Notes under the pieces: generated by a model
What the model was told of the DNA's origin: nothing
Database searches by the model: none
What the model saw: only the letters and a program-made list of their open reading frames with translations
Shown: positions 1-10,400 of the stretch, in pieces
Layout: every line of letters starts with the position of its first letter
Position numbering within the stretch: position 1 is the first letter of the stretch
Made by a program: the position numbers and the translations under genes
Origin: a virus
Length of the DNA: 64,000 nt
Direction: 5' to 3' (one strand)
Virus record (IMG/VR): IMGVR_UViG_3300027985_000843
Span: 124,001-188,000 of that record

Positions 1-2953
1 AGAAGAGGGCCTCTCGAATCTTGCGGGACTCGTCTGCGTAGCCCATCTTCGCCAGAGGGATGACTTGGAAGTCGACCCCCGTGGTCGAGTCGATCGCATT
101 GATGAGGTCCGACTGCGCGGACCCTTGCCCAACAAGCTTCTGATTCAGCTCCGTCGAAACATTGGTACGGACGATCGGATCGGTTGTGTCCTTTTTCGCT
201 CCCGCCTTGAGCTGGATGGTTGTCTCTAGGTCGATGGCATTCAAGACGGCCTGTTTCGCGAGAACGTCTGCCGTCACGTGCCGCTGCTTGTTGAGAGCCC
301 GCTGGAACTCCTGAAGCAAGTCGTTGATCACGTAGGTCACGGCGAAATTCTCGTCATGGCTGTAGTCCACACTCACCGTCTGACCACTGAGGATGGCCGA
401 GGTGGTCGTGCGGACGACGGCCGCCGGAGTTGTTGCGGTGCCCTCGATGATCTCGAAGTCGGGGGCCACAGTGCTCGGGCCGTCGTATTCGATGGTCCGG
501 TCTTCCGAAAAGACTCGAAGCGTCGCTGTGTTGATGCCGATGGCTGCGAGCTTCTCCGAGAAGAAGCCGATCATGACATGCGTCTCATTGTTGACCGTGA
601 GAACATCGCCCGACGGCACACCTCCCACCTGGTTGATGGAGATGTAGTCCTGGGCGATGGTGCTCTCGCCATTCCACAGAGGATCCTCCGTCTTGTACAG
701 GTCGTAGCCCGCCGTGGAAGACAGAGTCCCAGACACCTCCCCGACAACCGACGTGACCCGCCGAACCGGCTGCAAGGTCGGGATGAACTTGTTCACACTG
801 CGATATCTCACGTCCGCGTGAATGACGTTGTCGATGGCAGTAACGAACGACTGAATGCTCACATCCAGCTGGAACGTCTGGTAGTCGAGGAGAACCACGC
901 CAGCCAAGTCGTAGTCGAGCCCCTGCGTCACGTTTCGGACCCCGAGTCCCTGGGCGATGTTGTCGAGAATCTCCACCAGCGGCGTGTCGACCGTTACCCG
1001 AGGATCAGTCACGCGGAAGATCAGGTTGACTGCATCCACGATCTGGCATTGCGTATCTCTCAGGACCTCGAAGGTGAAGGCAAACGTCTCCGTGACGGTC
1101 CGCTCTCGAACACCTTGGATCCAAATGTCCACCTTGCCGCCGATGTGCTTGTCTCGAACCTCATCGTAGTCGCGCATCATGAGGTCGTCCCCGGACTTTA
1201 CGACCTTGGCCCGTACGATGCCCTGCTGCTCGGCTGCGGTGGCAGCATAGCCGCCTTCCGTGCCCGTATCGACCGAAACGAAGCCAAGCTGCGCCCGGAC
1301 TGCGAGATCGTGGTTGCTTTCACGGTCCGTACCGAAGACGGTGGCCTCGGTGTTCGTCACGTTCATGCTTCCAGTCGCGGAGGCCGACTGGAAACTCGTG
1401 ATGGCCCCCGCCGACACATTGCCGTTGGCTCCGGGGTTCTCCGCCGTGATGGTGACAATCAGCTCGTACCGCTGCGTGTCGAAGTTGTAGTAGGCGTCAG
1501 CGTCTGCTGCTGGCAACAGGTAGGTGCCGCTCACGAGGAAGCGGACGGTGCCTGTCGACACGATGGTGCCCGAGGCGATCGTGATGTCCCGCGCGGGGCG
1601 AGTGGTCGTATAGAACACGGCCTGCCCTGTGGCCGGGCGGCCCGCAAGACGAGTCCGCTGGAAATTGCCCGCGAGCTTCTCAAACTGCGTGTCGATCAGC
1701 TGCTGAACCGCGATGTCCGTCGCGAACCCTAGAGCCGCCTTGAGGGCTGACTTGTAGGAGGACGAGGCCACCGCATCGGACACCTCGTCGCCATTGGCGT
1801 CATCGATGGGCAACAGGGTGAGGAAGCTCTGCGACCTGTGGACGAAGTCGAGGATGAACCAGATGCGCTCGGCCTCCGAGGCGAACGGATCAATCGACAC
1901 GTCCCGAGTGGTCGACCCGGGGAGCAAGCTGATCTCCTCGTTGACCCGCTTGATAGCGTCGAGGAAGTTGAGTGTCACCTGAAGCTGGGTCCGATCCGGA
2001 AGGTCCCGGATGGTCGTGTCGATGATGAGAGGCTTGCCCAGGATCTCCTGGCTGTACGGCGTCTCAAACTCCATCCTCTGCGTCGCGTCGTAGTAGACAC
2101 TGGTCACGACGTAGTAGAGGGGATCCTTGTCGTCCACGTCCGCGAACTGGTCGGAGTTGATAATCCCCGTCCCGCCGGCACGATTGTGGCGGAAATAGAG
2201 GTACTCCGTCCGATCCACCTCTTGCAGGTTGTAGCTCACCTGAAGGGTGTCGGCGTACCCAAACACGTCCAGTGAGTCGTCCACCAGCACGTTCTCGGTG
2301 ACGCCGAACGGGTCCTCTTCCGTGATCAACACATGGACGTTCGTCGAGGTCGTGGTGAAGGGCACGGCACTCGATGCAATGTCCACCAGCTCCTCATCGT
2401 AGTAGACGGACACCTCCGTCACCGGCGTCGCGTTGACCTTGAAGTAACCGGTCGTGCCACCAGGAGAAGTAGACGCGTAGAAGTTGAAGCCCCGGAACTC
2501 GAAGTCGCTTTCCTCAAGGCCCGTTGTGGCATTCGTCGCGACCACCGGCCGGGCCGCCATGACGTCGACGGAGTTGCGCCTACGGCGGAGCTTGATGCCA
2601 CTCGGGATGTCGACGGCCTGAACGACCTCCTCGACTCGGGTCACCTGGGCAGTAGCCGTGGGGCTGAGACTGCCCACCAGGTCGATTCCCCGAACCTGGA
2701 TGGTGTTGAGCCCGATCGACAGAGGGTAGCCGTCAGGATACGAAGACGGGTTGGGGAAGGTCCAGGTAGTGCCGTCGAGGTACACAAGGGTGGGGTCCGA
2801 GACGAAGGTCCCACCATCGAGGGCCACCTGAAGGTCCACGATGTTCGTGTCCATCGTCCCCGTCAACGTGATGTACCCAAGGTTCGTACTGAAGACGATG
2901 TCTTGAGCTGAGCCAGAACCGTCCCTGTAATTGATCTGCGGAGCTGTGGTCAT
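1..2953 (-). CDS. Baseplate J-like protein (gp6/gp47 type), 3' end outside window
   Basis: The frame is open from an ATG at 2953 to the left edge, about 984 codons without a stop, so the C-terminus is missing. Residues about 345-600 read as a Baseplate_J domain: the segment beginning TRDVSIDPFASEAERIWF, then GRPATGQAVFYTTTRPARD, then GTEGGYAATAAEQQGIVRAKVV. This family forms the wedge ring linking the central hub to the tail fibres. The first 300 or so residues are beta-rich and Ig-like. The start follows the upstream gene's TAA by six bases, which fits an operon of baseplate wedge genes. The protein is longer than a typical gp6-type wedge protein. The family call is firm; the exact wedge position is inferred. 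Confidence 0.9.
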   Translation of the reverse strand, partial: MTTAPQINYRDGSGSAQDIVFSTNLGYITLTGTMDTNIVDLQVALDGGTFVSDPTLVYLDGTTWTFPNPSSYPDGYPLSIGLNTIQVRGIDLVGSLSPTATAQVTRVEEVVQAVDIPSGIKLRRRRNSVDVMAARPVVATNATTGLEESDFEFRGFNFYASTSPGGTTGYFKVNATPVTEVSVYYDEELVDIASSAVPFTTTSTNVHVLITEEDPFGVTENVLVDDSLDVFGYADTLQVSYNLQEVDRTEYLYFRHNRAGGTGIINSDQFADVDDKDPLYYVVTSVYYDATQRMEFETPYSQEILGKPLIIDTTIRDLPDRTQLQVTLNFLDAIKRVNEEISLLPGSTTRDVSIDPFASEAERIWFILDFVHRSQSFLTLLPIDDANGDEVSDAVASSSYKSALKAALGFATDIAVQQLIDTQFEKLAGNFQRTRLAGRPATGQAVFYTTTRPARDITIASGTIVSTGTVRFLVSGTYLLPAADADAYYNFDTQRYELIVTITAENPGANGNVSAGAITSFQSASATGSMNVTNTEATVFGTDRESNHDLAVRAQLGFVSVDTGTEGGYAATAAEQQGIVRAKVVKSGDDLMMRDYDEVRDKHIGGKVDIWIQGVRERTVTETFAFTFEVLRDTQCQIVDAVNLIFRVTDPRVTVDTPLVEILDNIAQGLGVRNVTQGLDYDLAGVVLLDYQTFQLDVSIQSFVTAIDNVIHADVRYRSVNKFIPTLQPVRRVTSVVGEVSGTLSSTAGYDLYKTEDPLWNGESTIAQDYISINQVGGVPSGDVLTVNNETHVMIGFFSEKLAAIGINTATLRVFSEDRTIEYDGPSTVAPDFEIIEGTATTPAAVVRTTTSAILSGQTVSVDYSHDENFAVTYVINDLLQEFQRALNKQRHVTADVLAKQAVLNAIDLETTIQLKAGAKKDTTDPIVRTNVSTELNQKLVGQGSAQSDLINAIDSTTGVDFQVIPLAKMGYADESRKIREALF

Positions 2954-2959
2954 CCTGCG

Positions 2960-4099
2960 TTACCCCATGAGCGTGTAATCCGAGAGGGACTGACGGAAGA
3001 CCCCCTGCTGTGCCGTTGCCCCAAGAAGATCAACGGGCTCGGGCACCTTGATGCCTCGCGAGATTTGGATAGGCTGCCTGGAACGGTTTTGGACGGTCGC
3101 GTCCACGAACATGACCGTCGGGTCTTGTTGACTCTGCGTCATCGAGATATTCAGCAATCGGAAAGGGTACTCCTCATCTGAGACGTACTGACCCACCTCT
3201 TGCTCCTGCTTACGCTTGATGGCCTGCCACCGACGAAACGACTCGCTGAGGTCCGCGACGATGAGGTTCTGCACGAGCCCGCTGCTGCTGATCTTCTTGC
3301 CTATCGTCTGCAAGAGATTCGATCCATACCACTCGTGGAAGGGATTGCTCCCTCTCACCGTGTAGACCATCTTGAGGACCTCTTGGATCAGCAGGGCCTC
3401 GTCTCGTACCTGGATGACTTCTCCCGTCGTGCCGTACACCCAATCATGCTCGACCCCGAGCCCACCACACCTACGGCACTCCTGCCTGATTGTGGTGTAG
3501 GTCAGCTCAACGAAGTCGTTGGCACCGCTTATGGGAGCGTCGAACACCACGAGGCGTGTCGGCCTGTCTCTGAGGGTGTTGGGGTCCCGCACGAGGCTCC
3601 AACCCGGCACGGTCGTCTGACCCCGCCACATGCGGTCGACCGAGAACCCCAAGGTGGTCGCAAGCGTGCTGGTCGACCGAATGAACAGAGACGATGCCAC
3701 CCCCTTCAAACCGGTGCGTATCCGAATGCGGCCGCGATTGGACACGAGGACCACAGCCTGACTGATGGCTTGGTTCAAATCGTAGGCTACCTGAGCAGCT
3801 GTGAGGCGATGCCCAGGCGTCGCGATAATGGTCTGCTCCTGCCCGTTGACCAGCACCACGAGCCTGTCGTTGACTCCAGGCACGATGTCGAAGGGGCCTC
3901 GACTCGAAGCAATGGCCTCGGCTGGAATCTTCGAGCCCTCAGACGGAACTGTCACAAGGCCGTTGACCCGTACCTTCATTGACTGGACGGCACCCACGGG
4001 GCGAAGGGGCCTCACCGTCACACGGTCGTCGCCAAAGAAGAGAGCCTCTTCCACCACCTGGTGAGAGCACACTTGATCGATCTTGCGGTCGTAGCTCAC
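2960..4099 (-). CDS. gp25-like baseplate wedge protein with N-terminal beta module
   Basis: A 379-residue protein. Residues about 230-350 have the pattern of T4 gp25/phage W-type wedge proteins: an Ile/Leu-rich helix (EALLIQEVLKMVYTVRGSNP), then FHEWYGSNLLQTIGKKI, a helix ending in SFRRWQ, and a final beta strand region. Residues about 68-152 carry a beta module that also occurs in the tail sheath and in the gene at 52118-53230 (LNQAI near residue 108, LGF near 150). A CRRCGG knuckle lies near residue 208. The start overlaps the previous gene's stop by 4 nt (ATGA). Classical gp25 proteins are near 130 residues, so this is an extended form. The gp25 assignment rests on pattern recognition only. 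Confidence 0.75.
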   Translation of the reverse strand: MSYDRKIDQVCSHQVVEEALFFGDDRVTVRPLRPVGAVQSMKVRVNGLVTVPSEGSKIPAEAIASSRGPFDIVPGVNDRLVVLVNGQEQTIIATPGHRLTAAQVAYDLNQAISQAVVLVSNRGRIRIRTGLKGVASSLFIRSTSTLATTLGFSVDRMWRGQTTVPGWSLVRDPNTLRDRPTRLVVFDAPISGANDFVELTYTTIRQECRRCGGLGVEHDWVYGTTGEVIQVRDEALLIQEVLKMVYTVRGSNPFHEWYGSNLLQTIGKKISSSGLVQNLIVADLSESFRRWQAIKRKQEQEVGQYVSDEEYPFRLLNISMTQSQQDPTVMFVDATVQNRSRQPIQISRGIKVPEPVDLLGATAQQGVFRQSLSDYTLMG

Positions 4100-4866
4100 G
4101 TGTTCTGTCCTCCCTCACCCGGCTCATAGACCCCGGTGCCTTGCTTCTGGGGTGTCGTGACCACACGGGTTCCGCCCATGCCTGGGAACAGGGGCTCGTC
4201 GATGTCGTAAGCCGCGTGGTTCGCGTAGACGAGCTTGCCTTCCGGGTCCCGCTTGCCCTGATTCTGATCGTCGTAACAGGGGCGATAGTTGGGGTCTGAG
4301 AGGTATTCGTTGATCTGAGCCGCGATGTACTCCAGGGATCCCTCCGTGGACGCAGCAAGCTGCATCACCGTGAGGTTCTGCTTCTCCGCCCGAAGCTGGT
4401 CCGCGTAGTCCATGGCTCTGCGAATCTTCCTCTCCAGGCGAGAGAATCGGTATTGTACCGTCTCGTCCAGCCACCCCCGCATCTCATCCATCAGGACAGA
4501 GGTGGGGCCGTCTATGAGCCCCCTGCCGCCAATGGGCTCGCCACCGGAGGTGTACTGGGCTCCCGTCGCCTCGTTGCCCTGTACGAAGTAGAGCGGATCC
4601 GAGCCGGTGCGGAGGCGAAGATCGATGAAGGGGTTGCCTCCGAGGACCTCGTATGCTGCCAAGAGCTTCGCGAGATAAGAGTTGGACGGTCGGGCCGTGT
4701 ATCCTTGAGCCACGCCTCGGTCGAGCTTGAAGACAACCGTACCTATGCGAGCAATCTCCGCGTCGAGATGGTTCACACGGGCGTTGACGAGAGTCAGCTG
4801 GGATCGGGCGAACGTGACGAATCGCTCGAACTGGCTCTTGTTGAAGGTTCCTTTGAACTCAAACAT
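4096..4866 (-). CDS. Uncharacterised baseplate-region protein, 256 aa
   Basis: I do not recognise a family. The protein is mainly helical, with a charged helical stretch around residues 130-185 (LDETVQYRFSRLERKIRRAM onward) that could form a coiled coil, and a Gly/Pro-rich tail with little predicted structure. It starts at an ATG after an AGGTAGAG-like ribosome site and overlaps the gp25-like gene by 4 nt, so the two are probably translationally coupled. Its place between a large helical baseplate protein and the wedge gene suggests a structural or assembly role in the baseplate. That is inferred from position alone. Confidence 0.7.
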   Translation of the reverse strand: MFEFKGTFNKSQFERFVTFARSQLTLVNARVNHLDAEIARIGTVVFKLDRGVAQGYTARPSNSYLAKLLAAYEVLGGNPFIDLRLRTGSDPLYFVQGNEATGAQYTSGGEPIGGRGLIDGPTSVLMDEMRGWLDETVQYRFSRLERKIRRAMDYADQLRAEKQNLTVMQLAASTEGSLEYIAAQINEYLSDPNYRPCYDDQNQGKRDPEGKLVYANHAAYDIDEPLFPGMGGTRVVTTPQKQGTGVYEPGEGGQNT

Positions 4867-4898
4867 CGCTCTACCTAGGGTTGCGCCTCAAATGATCC

Positions 4899-7139
4899 TC
4901 AAGTCCCGAAGATGATCTCGAAGGCATTCACGAAGGCGTCCACGTTGGGAGCCACGTAGGCCAAGCCGATGCCAGCCGAGTAGCCCGCCACCCCAGTGGG
5001 GGGCAGGTCGCCGCCGGCCGAGTCCAGGACCTGGGCCCAGGCGAAGGCCGTACCGTCAATGGCTCCTGAGTTCAGAAGGTAGGCCCCGACCTCCAACGAC
5101 TCAATGAAGTCCAGCAAGCTGATCAGGAACTCGATGAACTCCTCAAGGACTTCGATCTTCCGGATGAGCAAGTCAATGAAGTTCTTGATCTCCTGGATGA
5201 CCCCATTGAAGGCGTCGAGCAACGCCTGGATCTTGTCCAGCAGGTCATACAAGAAGCTACCCGACCAAGGGATGATGTCGCGCAGGGGAACGATGCTGAT
5301 CCAGTCTGGGGGGACCCCACCAAGGGTGAAGCTCTTGATGAAATTGATGACATCGAGGATGCTCAGCCGGTACGTGACGTTGGTGTAGCCCTCGACGTAC
5401 GCCTGGACCGATTCGAAGGTCGCCCGTGTTTCCACGTCGATGTAGGAGTCGGGGACAACGTAGTCTTCCGTCTCCGTGGCCTGGAAGACGACTTCCTCCA
5501 GTGTCGTGAAGCCGGACAGGTGCACAACGTTGATCTGTCCTCTTGGAAGAGAACGCATGAGGTCGCGGAAGGTCGTGATGGCCCCGCCCCCGACCTGAAG
5601 CATTGCAGTTCCGACAGCGTCCGCAAGCTGAGCCGACCTCCTACGAACGCCGAAGGTCGTCCAGGGCATCTCAGGGTAGGCCCCAGAGATCTCGTCCGGC
5701 TGGTAGCTCGTGCCCAGAGCTTCCAAGTCCTTGAGGGCACCCAGAAGAGGGAGAGACGGCAGACCGGCCAAGATACCAGACACGCGCGTCAAGCTTCCCT
5801 TGCCCACAGCCGAGTTGGGTGTGGAGTCGTCGAAGGGGGAGCCGTCCTGCTTGAACGAGTAGATGACCTTGCCGTCCTCGTCCACTGGTAGTTCCTCATG
5901 GAAGTCGAGGGAGAAGGCCACCTCGAACAACGCCTTGAGGTTCTCGATGACGTCGAAGTCCCCAACGTCTACCGGGATGCGCGTCTTGAGGATGGGCGTC
6001 GGGAAGCCCATCGACACAAGGTCCGTCACGCTCGAAGACGTCGAGGGCCAGAACATGACGGGGATGGTCGTATTGTTGCCGTACTTGGGAACCTGCAACG
6101 CATCGACAGAGGTCGGGAAGTTGATCTGCCCGGTTGAGTCATCGTAGTCGAGGTCGCCTATGAAGGCCCGCACCTGATAGTAGTAGTCCTCATCGGCCAC
6201 GACATTCTGATCGATGAAACGGTACTTGCCGGTCAAGCCAACGAGCTGCGTCCCGATGGGCGCCACGAGGTAGCTCTCGAACTTGATGACAGGCTCGCCG
6301 CTATCGTCACGCAAGACCTCCCTCCGAGTCACCCGGCGACCGTCTGACGACCGAAGGTCCGTCTCCCGGTCATACTCGACGATGCCCACGGCACCGGGAG
6401 TATTCAGCTCCGAGATATCGATCTTCCGAGCCGCCGGGTTGATGGTTGAGCGTCCGATCAAAAAACTCGGTGGCACCAACTCTCGGTAGACCTTCTGGAC
6501 GACATCGGAGAAGCCTGGGTCCGCGCTCTCTTGTGTGGTGGGAGGCGTCCACTGAAGTTGGATGGACTCGATAGGACCGGAGGTGAACACCTTCGCGGCC
6601 GCCAGAATGGGGTCACCGTCAGCTCCGACAGGCAGCACCTTGAAGTTGTTCGGAGCCAGGTACTGAGGCTTGTCCAAGCCCTTCCCAAAGAAGGCCAGCA
6701 ACCGGATGATGCGTTGGATGAGCTGCCACGGGCTTGTGGCATCCACCATGAGGATGACGAAGCCGCCACGATTCGATCCCCGGGGCTGCGGGCGGTTGAA
6801 GTCCTTGGTGTCAAACAAGCTCGCCTTGAACCGATCGACGAAGGCCGGATAGCCACCTCGAATCCAGTCGAGGTTGGGATCGTCGAGAGGGTTGGGTACA
6901 TCGATGTACATGAAGAAGCCGCTCTGCTTGAGAGCCAGGAACAGCTCTTCGATGAGCTTGATCAACGCCTCAACAAGGGCCCGGATGGGGTTGCCAAAGT
7001 CGATCAGGAACAGCTTGATCGTTTCCAGGATGGCCTTGAGGACTTCCAGGTAGACCAGGAGCGTCTCTAGGACGCTCCTGACGGGCTCCATGAAGTCCTT
7101 GCCAGGGACTTGTACGGTGAAGGACTTCCAGTCAGCCAT
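4899..7139 (-). CDS. Large baseplate/tail protein with terminal amphipathic helices and FN3-like core, 746 aa
   Basis: Both ends are built of long Leu/Ile-rich amphipathic helices: residues about 20-75 (VRSVLETLLVYLEVLKAILE onward) and about 625-690 (LLDKIQALLDAFNGVIQEIK onward). The middle is beta-rich. Residues about 190-330 resemble a fibronectin type III-like segment, with an IQLQWTPP strand and a late EDYYYQVRAF strand. The ATG at 7139 is preceded by GAGGTGA. The architecture suggests an oligomer held by helical bundles at both ends with a beta body exposed, fitting a baseplate structural protein. No catalytic motif is visible and no specific family was recognised. Confidence 0.75.
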   Translation of the reverse strand: MADWKSFTVQVPGKDFMEPVRSVLETLLVYLEVLKAILETIKLFLIDFGNPIRALVEALIKLIEELFLALKQSGFFMYIDVPNPLDDPNLDWIRGGYPAFVDRFKASLFDTKDFNRPQPRGSNRGGFVILMVDATSPWQLIQRIIRLLAFFGKGLDKPQYLAPNNFKVLPVGADGDPILAAAKVFTSGPIESIQLQWTPPTTQESADPGFSDVVQKVYRELVPPSFLIGRSTINPAARKIDISELNTPGAVGIVEYDRETDLRSSDGRRVTRREVLRDDSGEPVIKFESYLVAPIGTQLVGLTGKYRFIDQNVVADEDYYYQVRAFIGDLDYDDSTGQINFPTSVDALQVPKYGNNTTIPVMFWPSTSSSVTDLVSMGFPTPILKTRIPVDVGDFDVIENLKALFEVAFSLDFHEELPVDEDGKVIYSFKQDGSPFDDSTPNSAVGKGSLTRVSGILAGLPSLPLLGALKDLEALGTSYQPDEISGAYPEMPWTTFGVRRRSAQLADAVGTAMLQVGGGAITTFRDLMRSLPRGQINVVHLSGFTTLEEVVFQATETEDYVVPDSYIDVETRATFESVQAYVEGYTNVTYRLSILDVINFIKSFTLGGVPPDWISIVPLRDIIPWSGSFLYDLLDKIQALLDAFNGVIQEIKNFIDLLIRKIEVLEEFIEFLISLLDFIESLEVGAYLLNSGAIDGTAFAWAQVLDSAGGDLPPTGVAGYSAGIGLAYVAPNVDAFVNAFEIIFGT

Positions 7140-7147
7140 GGGTCACC

Positions 7148-7423
7148 TCAGGAGCCGTATTGCAGCTTGCGAAGTCTCCGGCGATCCTTGTCGATCTGGT
7201 GTCTCGTTGCATCGATGGCCTTCCGGACAACGTCTGCCATACGCTCGTTGATGGGCAGGGTCTGCTTGAACTTCCATTGAGGACCAGCATCTACAGGTTC
7301 CTCAGCGTCAGGAGCTTGGTCAGCTGATTCAGCGTCTCCGCTGCTGCCGTCGCTCGGTAGTCCTGCGCCCTCTCCTTCTTCGGCAAGATGCCCGTCCTCA
7401 GGTTCGTCCTCGCGTCGATCCAT
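7148..7423 (-). CDS. Small acidic/basic protein overlapping the end of the 2004-aa gene
   Basis: A 91-residue frame whose first 44 codons lie inside the end of the upstream 2004-residue gene in another frame, a 133-nt overlap. The ATG at 7423 is preceded by GTGAGGT at good spacing. The N-terminal half is Asp/Glu/Gly/Ser-rich and probably disordered. The C-terminal half (residues 50-91) is a basic helix ending RRRLRKLQYGS. The C-terminal half lies outside the overlap and looks truly coding. A shorter product could start at the internal Met 62 near 7240. The function is unknown. Confidence 0.55.
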   Translation of the reverse strand: MDRREDEPEDGHLAEEGEGAGLPSDGSSGDAESADQAPDAEEPVDAGPQWKFKQTLPINERMADVVRKAIDATRHQIDKDRRRLRKLQYGS

Positions 7424-10400
7424 GTGTACCTCACGTCATAGAGGCGATCCCCCGACGACATCGCTGCCTCAAGAGTCGCAATATCCCCGGTGCCCGGGTC
7501 GCTCAGCTCGACGATGCGAGCCAGGATGCTGGCCTGTTGGTCGGCCAAGTCCGAATGTGTCGTGCGTCTCCCGAAGGCCGACGCGTCCCACTCCACGGTC
7601 ACTGCCGTCTGGAGAAGGGAGCGGAACGTCTGAAGCCCCGACAAGGCCGCGTCCGCGTGCAGGAGAGCCTGCATCACAGCAGACAGGGTCAGGATGGTCA
7701 CGCCGAAGGCGTCCACGATACGATAGGACACGCTCGGGTTCGTGGCGGGGAAGCCCCCGTCAATGTCGAGGGTTGTCGAGCTGGTGACCGAAGCGATCTT
7801 GTAGATGCCCGCCACGGTGCCCGTCCGGACGAAGACGAAGTGGGTCGAATCAACCCCCGAAGCCGTGAAGTCCACCGATAGGTCAGTCAGCGTCGGCGAG
7901 CCATTCGAGGTAAAGCCGTTCGAGGACACCAGCACATCGGTCAGTACATGCTCTAGGAACCTCTCTAAAGCCTCGATCTGGGCCCAAGGCTTCAGGGGTG
8001 GCGCGTTGGTCGAAAGGACCGCCTCCTGGGCGTCTAGCTCCGCTACGGCCCCATCCAAAAGACTGCCCGTCCCACCGTAGGTGAGAATCGAGTCATCCAC
8101 TCGGTACGACACCGCGCCTGTTGACGAGAAAGCTTCCACCAAAAGTTGCGTGGCCGAGTTGACCGCTGTGACCTGCCGCCTCTCCTGGAGAGCCGGCACC
8201 ACCACCGTGTGCCCCACCTGCACCCCGTTGACGAAGAAGTTGCCGGCCGGATCATCGAGCTGCGTCGTGGTCGTGAGCGTGCCCGCTGAAGACACCAAGG
8301 CAGTGGTTGCAGTCACAACGAAACTGAACCCCGTGTCCTGTAGCGCGAACGGCGTGCTGACCGTGATGTCGCTCACCCCCACCACCGTGATCCGATGGTA
8401 GGAGGTCGGGCCGTTGAGCCCGTTCAAGATTGCCACGAGGTCCCCAGTCCGGGGGGTCGGCACGCCCCACGCCCCGCCAGTGTTCGTGACGATGGTCCTG
8501 GTGACGTCCAAGTCGCCGGTCCCAGCCAAAGCATCTGAAGTTGCCGCTTGGATGGCCGTCAGCTCCGAAGACTGCCGGGTCAGGATACCGATGTCTGGAG
8601 TCACCGACCCGTTCACTGTCTTGCTGAGGCCAAGCTCGGATTCCGGGTCCGGCGTCAGCAACGGAAACTGTCGATTGCCGTCATCGTCGGCCGTGCCACC
8701 GTCAAGGGCCGGGAACCGGTAAGGGCTCGTGATGGTGTTGAACAGGTAGGTGTTGATGTCGATGAACTCTCCCTCTCCTGGAGCCTGAATCTCCAGCTCC
8801 GCCGGGATGGCCGGAAAGCTCCCGTCGAACGGGGGATAGGGCTTGATGTACGTGAGCACGCCGTCGGTCTGATTCACCCCTACGTCGAACCCCACCCGGT
8901 ACGTGTGCAGGAAGGGGCTTGCAGGCGAAGGGGAGAACGTCGCATCATAGTTCGGGATGTGGTAGACCGTCGCCCCCACAGGGATAGTCGTAGGCACAGG
9001 TCCTGAAAGGGTGAGGCTGCTGATTGTCTTCGAGGACAGATTGAGAGCCGGCCCCATGTTGGGCGGGTTGCCGTTGGGGACGATCCACGCGCCGTCACGA
9101 TCTCTGATGACCACGATGGAGTCGGTGGAGGCCGTGTCAGGCCAGGCCGGCCGAAGCAAGTCCTCTTCCTCTTGCGTCGAGTCCACCTGAATGGTTGTCG
9201 AGCCCGCAGGAGCTTCTTGTGTCACGATGGACCACGGAAGCCGGCGGGCCACGCTCTGTACCGAGCTAAGGTTGGTGAACCCTGTCTCGGCAATCGTGTC
9301 CCCTGTCTCTACCCCAGAGACGGCTGGACTGAACAGCCGCCGGTAGGTGGGGTAGAACCGGCTGTAGACCGCCGCCTTGTACGCCTCTCGGTAGGTCCCG
9401 AGCCATGTGTATGCGAACGGGTTGAGCGAAAACTGGAGAGGGGGATCCGCAATCCTCAGAAGGTCATCGATCTGGTTGGTGACCTCGGCGAAGGTGGCCC
9501 TGTCGGGGTTGGTGATGAGCCCGTCGAACAAGAACCGGCCGTCATGGTCGCCGATGACTCGCCCGTCCATTTCCTGGAGGGCGTCTTCGAGGTAGTTGAT
9601 TCCATCATTGAAGTATTTCAGCGTCGGACGAGCCACTTCGTCTTCGTTGTAGAGCCGACCTTCAGTGTAGAAGATAGATTCCCGCCCCTGCTCGTAGAGC
9701 TGGAGTTGGCTCATGTTCTCCAGTCGCGGACCGGCCGTCGGGATGGTCGCTTGAGCGTCTTCTTCGTACTGCTCGACCAACTCCCCTCGGAAGTTGGTGA
9801 ACGTCTCGACCCGGAAGTAGAACGTGTCGGGCAGGTAGGTGGTGTAGTCCGCTTTCAGCAGCTGCCCATTGAGGCCATTGCTGTCTGTCGGGACAATAGA
9901 ATGTGTATAGGAGGCTCGTACCCGCCGACCCGCTTCGATGAGGTTCGTACCTGTGTACAGGACGGCGACCTCTTCCAACTCTTGAAGGGGCGTCGTGAGC
10001 ACGATCTTGCCGCTGTCGTCGATGCTGTAGTCGTCCGGCTGACTGAGAATCACGCCTGCCTGCCCCTCGATCCTTCGGTAGACGAGGAAGGGCTCGCTCA
10101 ACACCGGGCTGTTCGATGTCGTGGCAGTGGTTGCCGACCCGTCGAGGATGGGCCGCTTGGAATACTTGAGCGTAACCGATCCACCGTCGTACTGAGAGAT
10201 ACCATTCGACGTGAGCACGACCTCCGTTCGATTCAAGGTCGCGTCATAGACGGAGCCCGTCACCCGGTTGAAGTCAAGCAGAGTCCCGCCATCCGTGAAC
10301 AAGGTGATGGTACCCGACACGTACGTTCGCGTGACGTCTCCGGGAAGGTAGATGCGGTTCGCCCCTCTTGGGATCGTCGGCCACGAGGACAGCTCTGTGT

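Noticed and set aside
278-1732. Long plus-strand open frame opposite the Baseplate_J gene (484 codons)
   Set aside because: It is antisense to a clear domain-bearing gene, has an Arg/Asp/Val/His-rich composition typical of shadow frames in G+C-rich DNA, and no plausible ribosome site.
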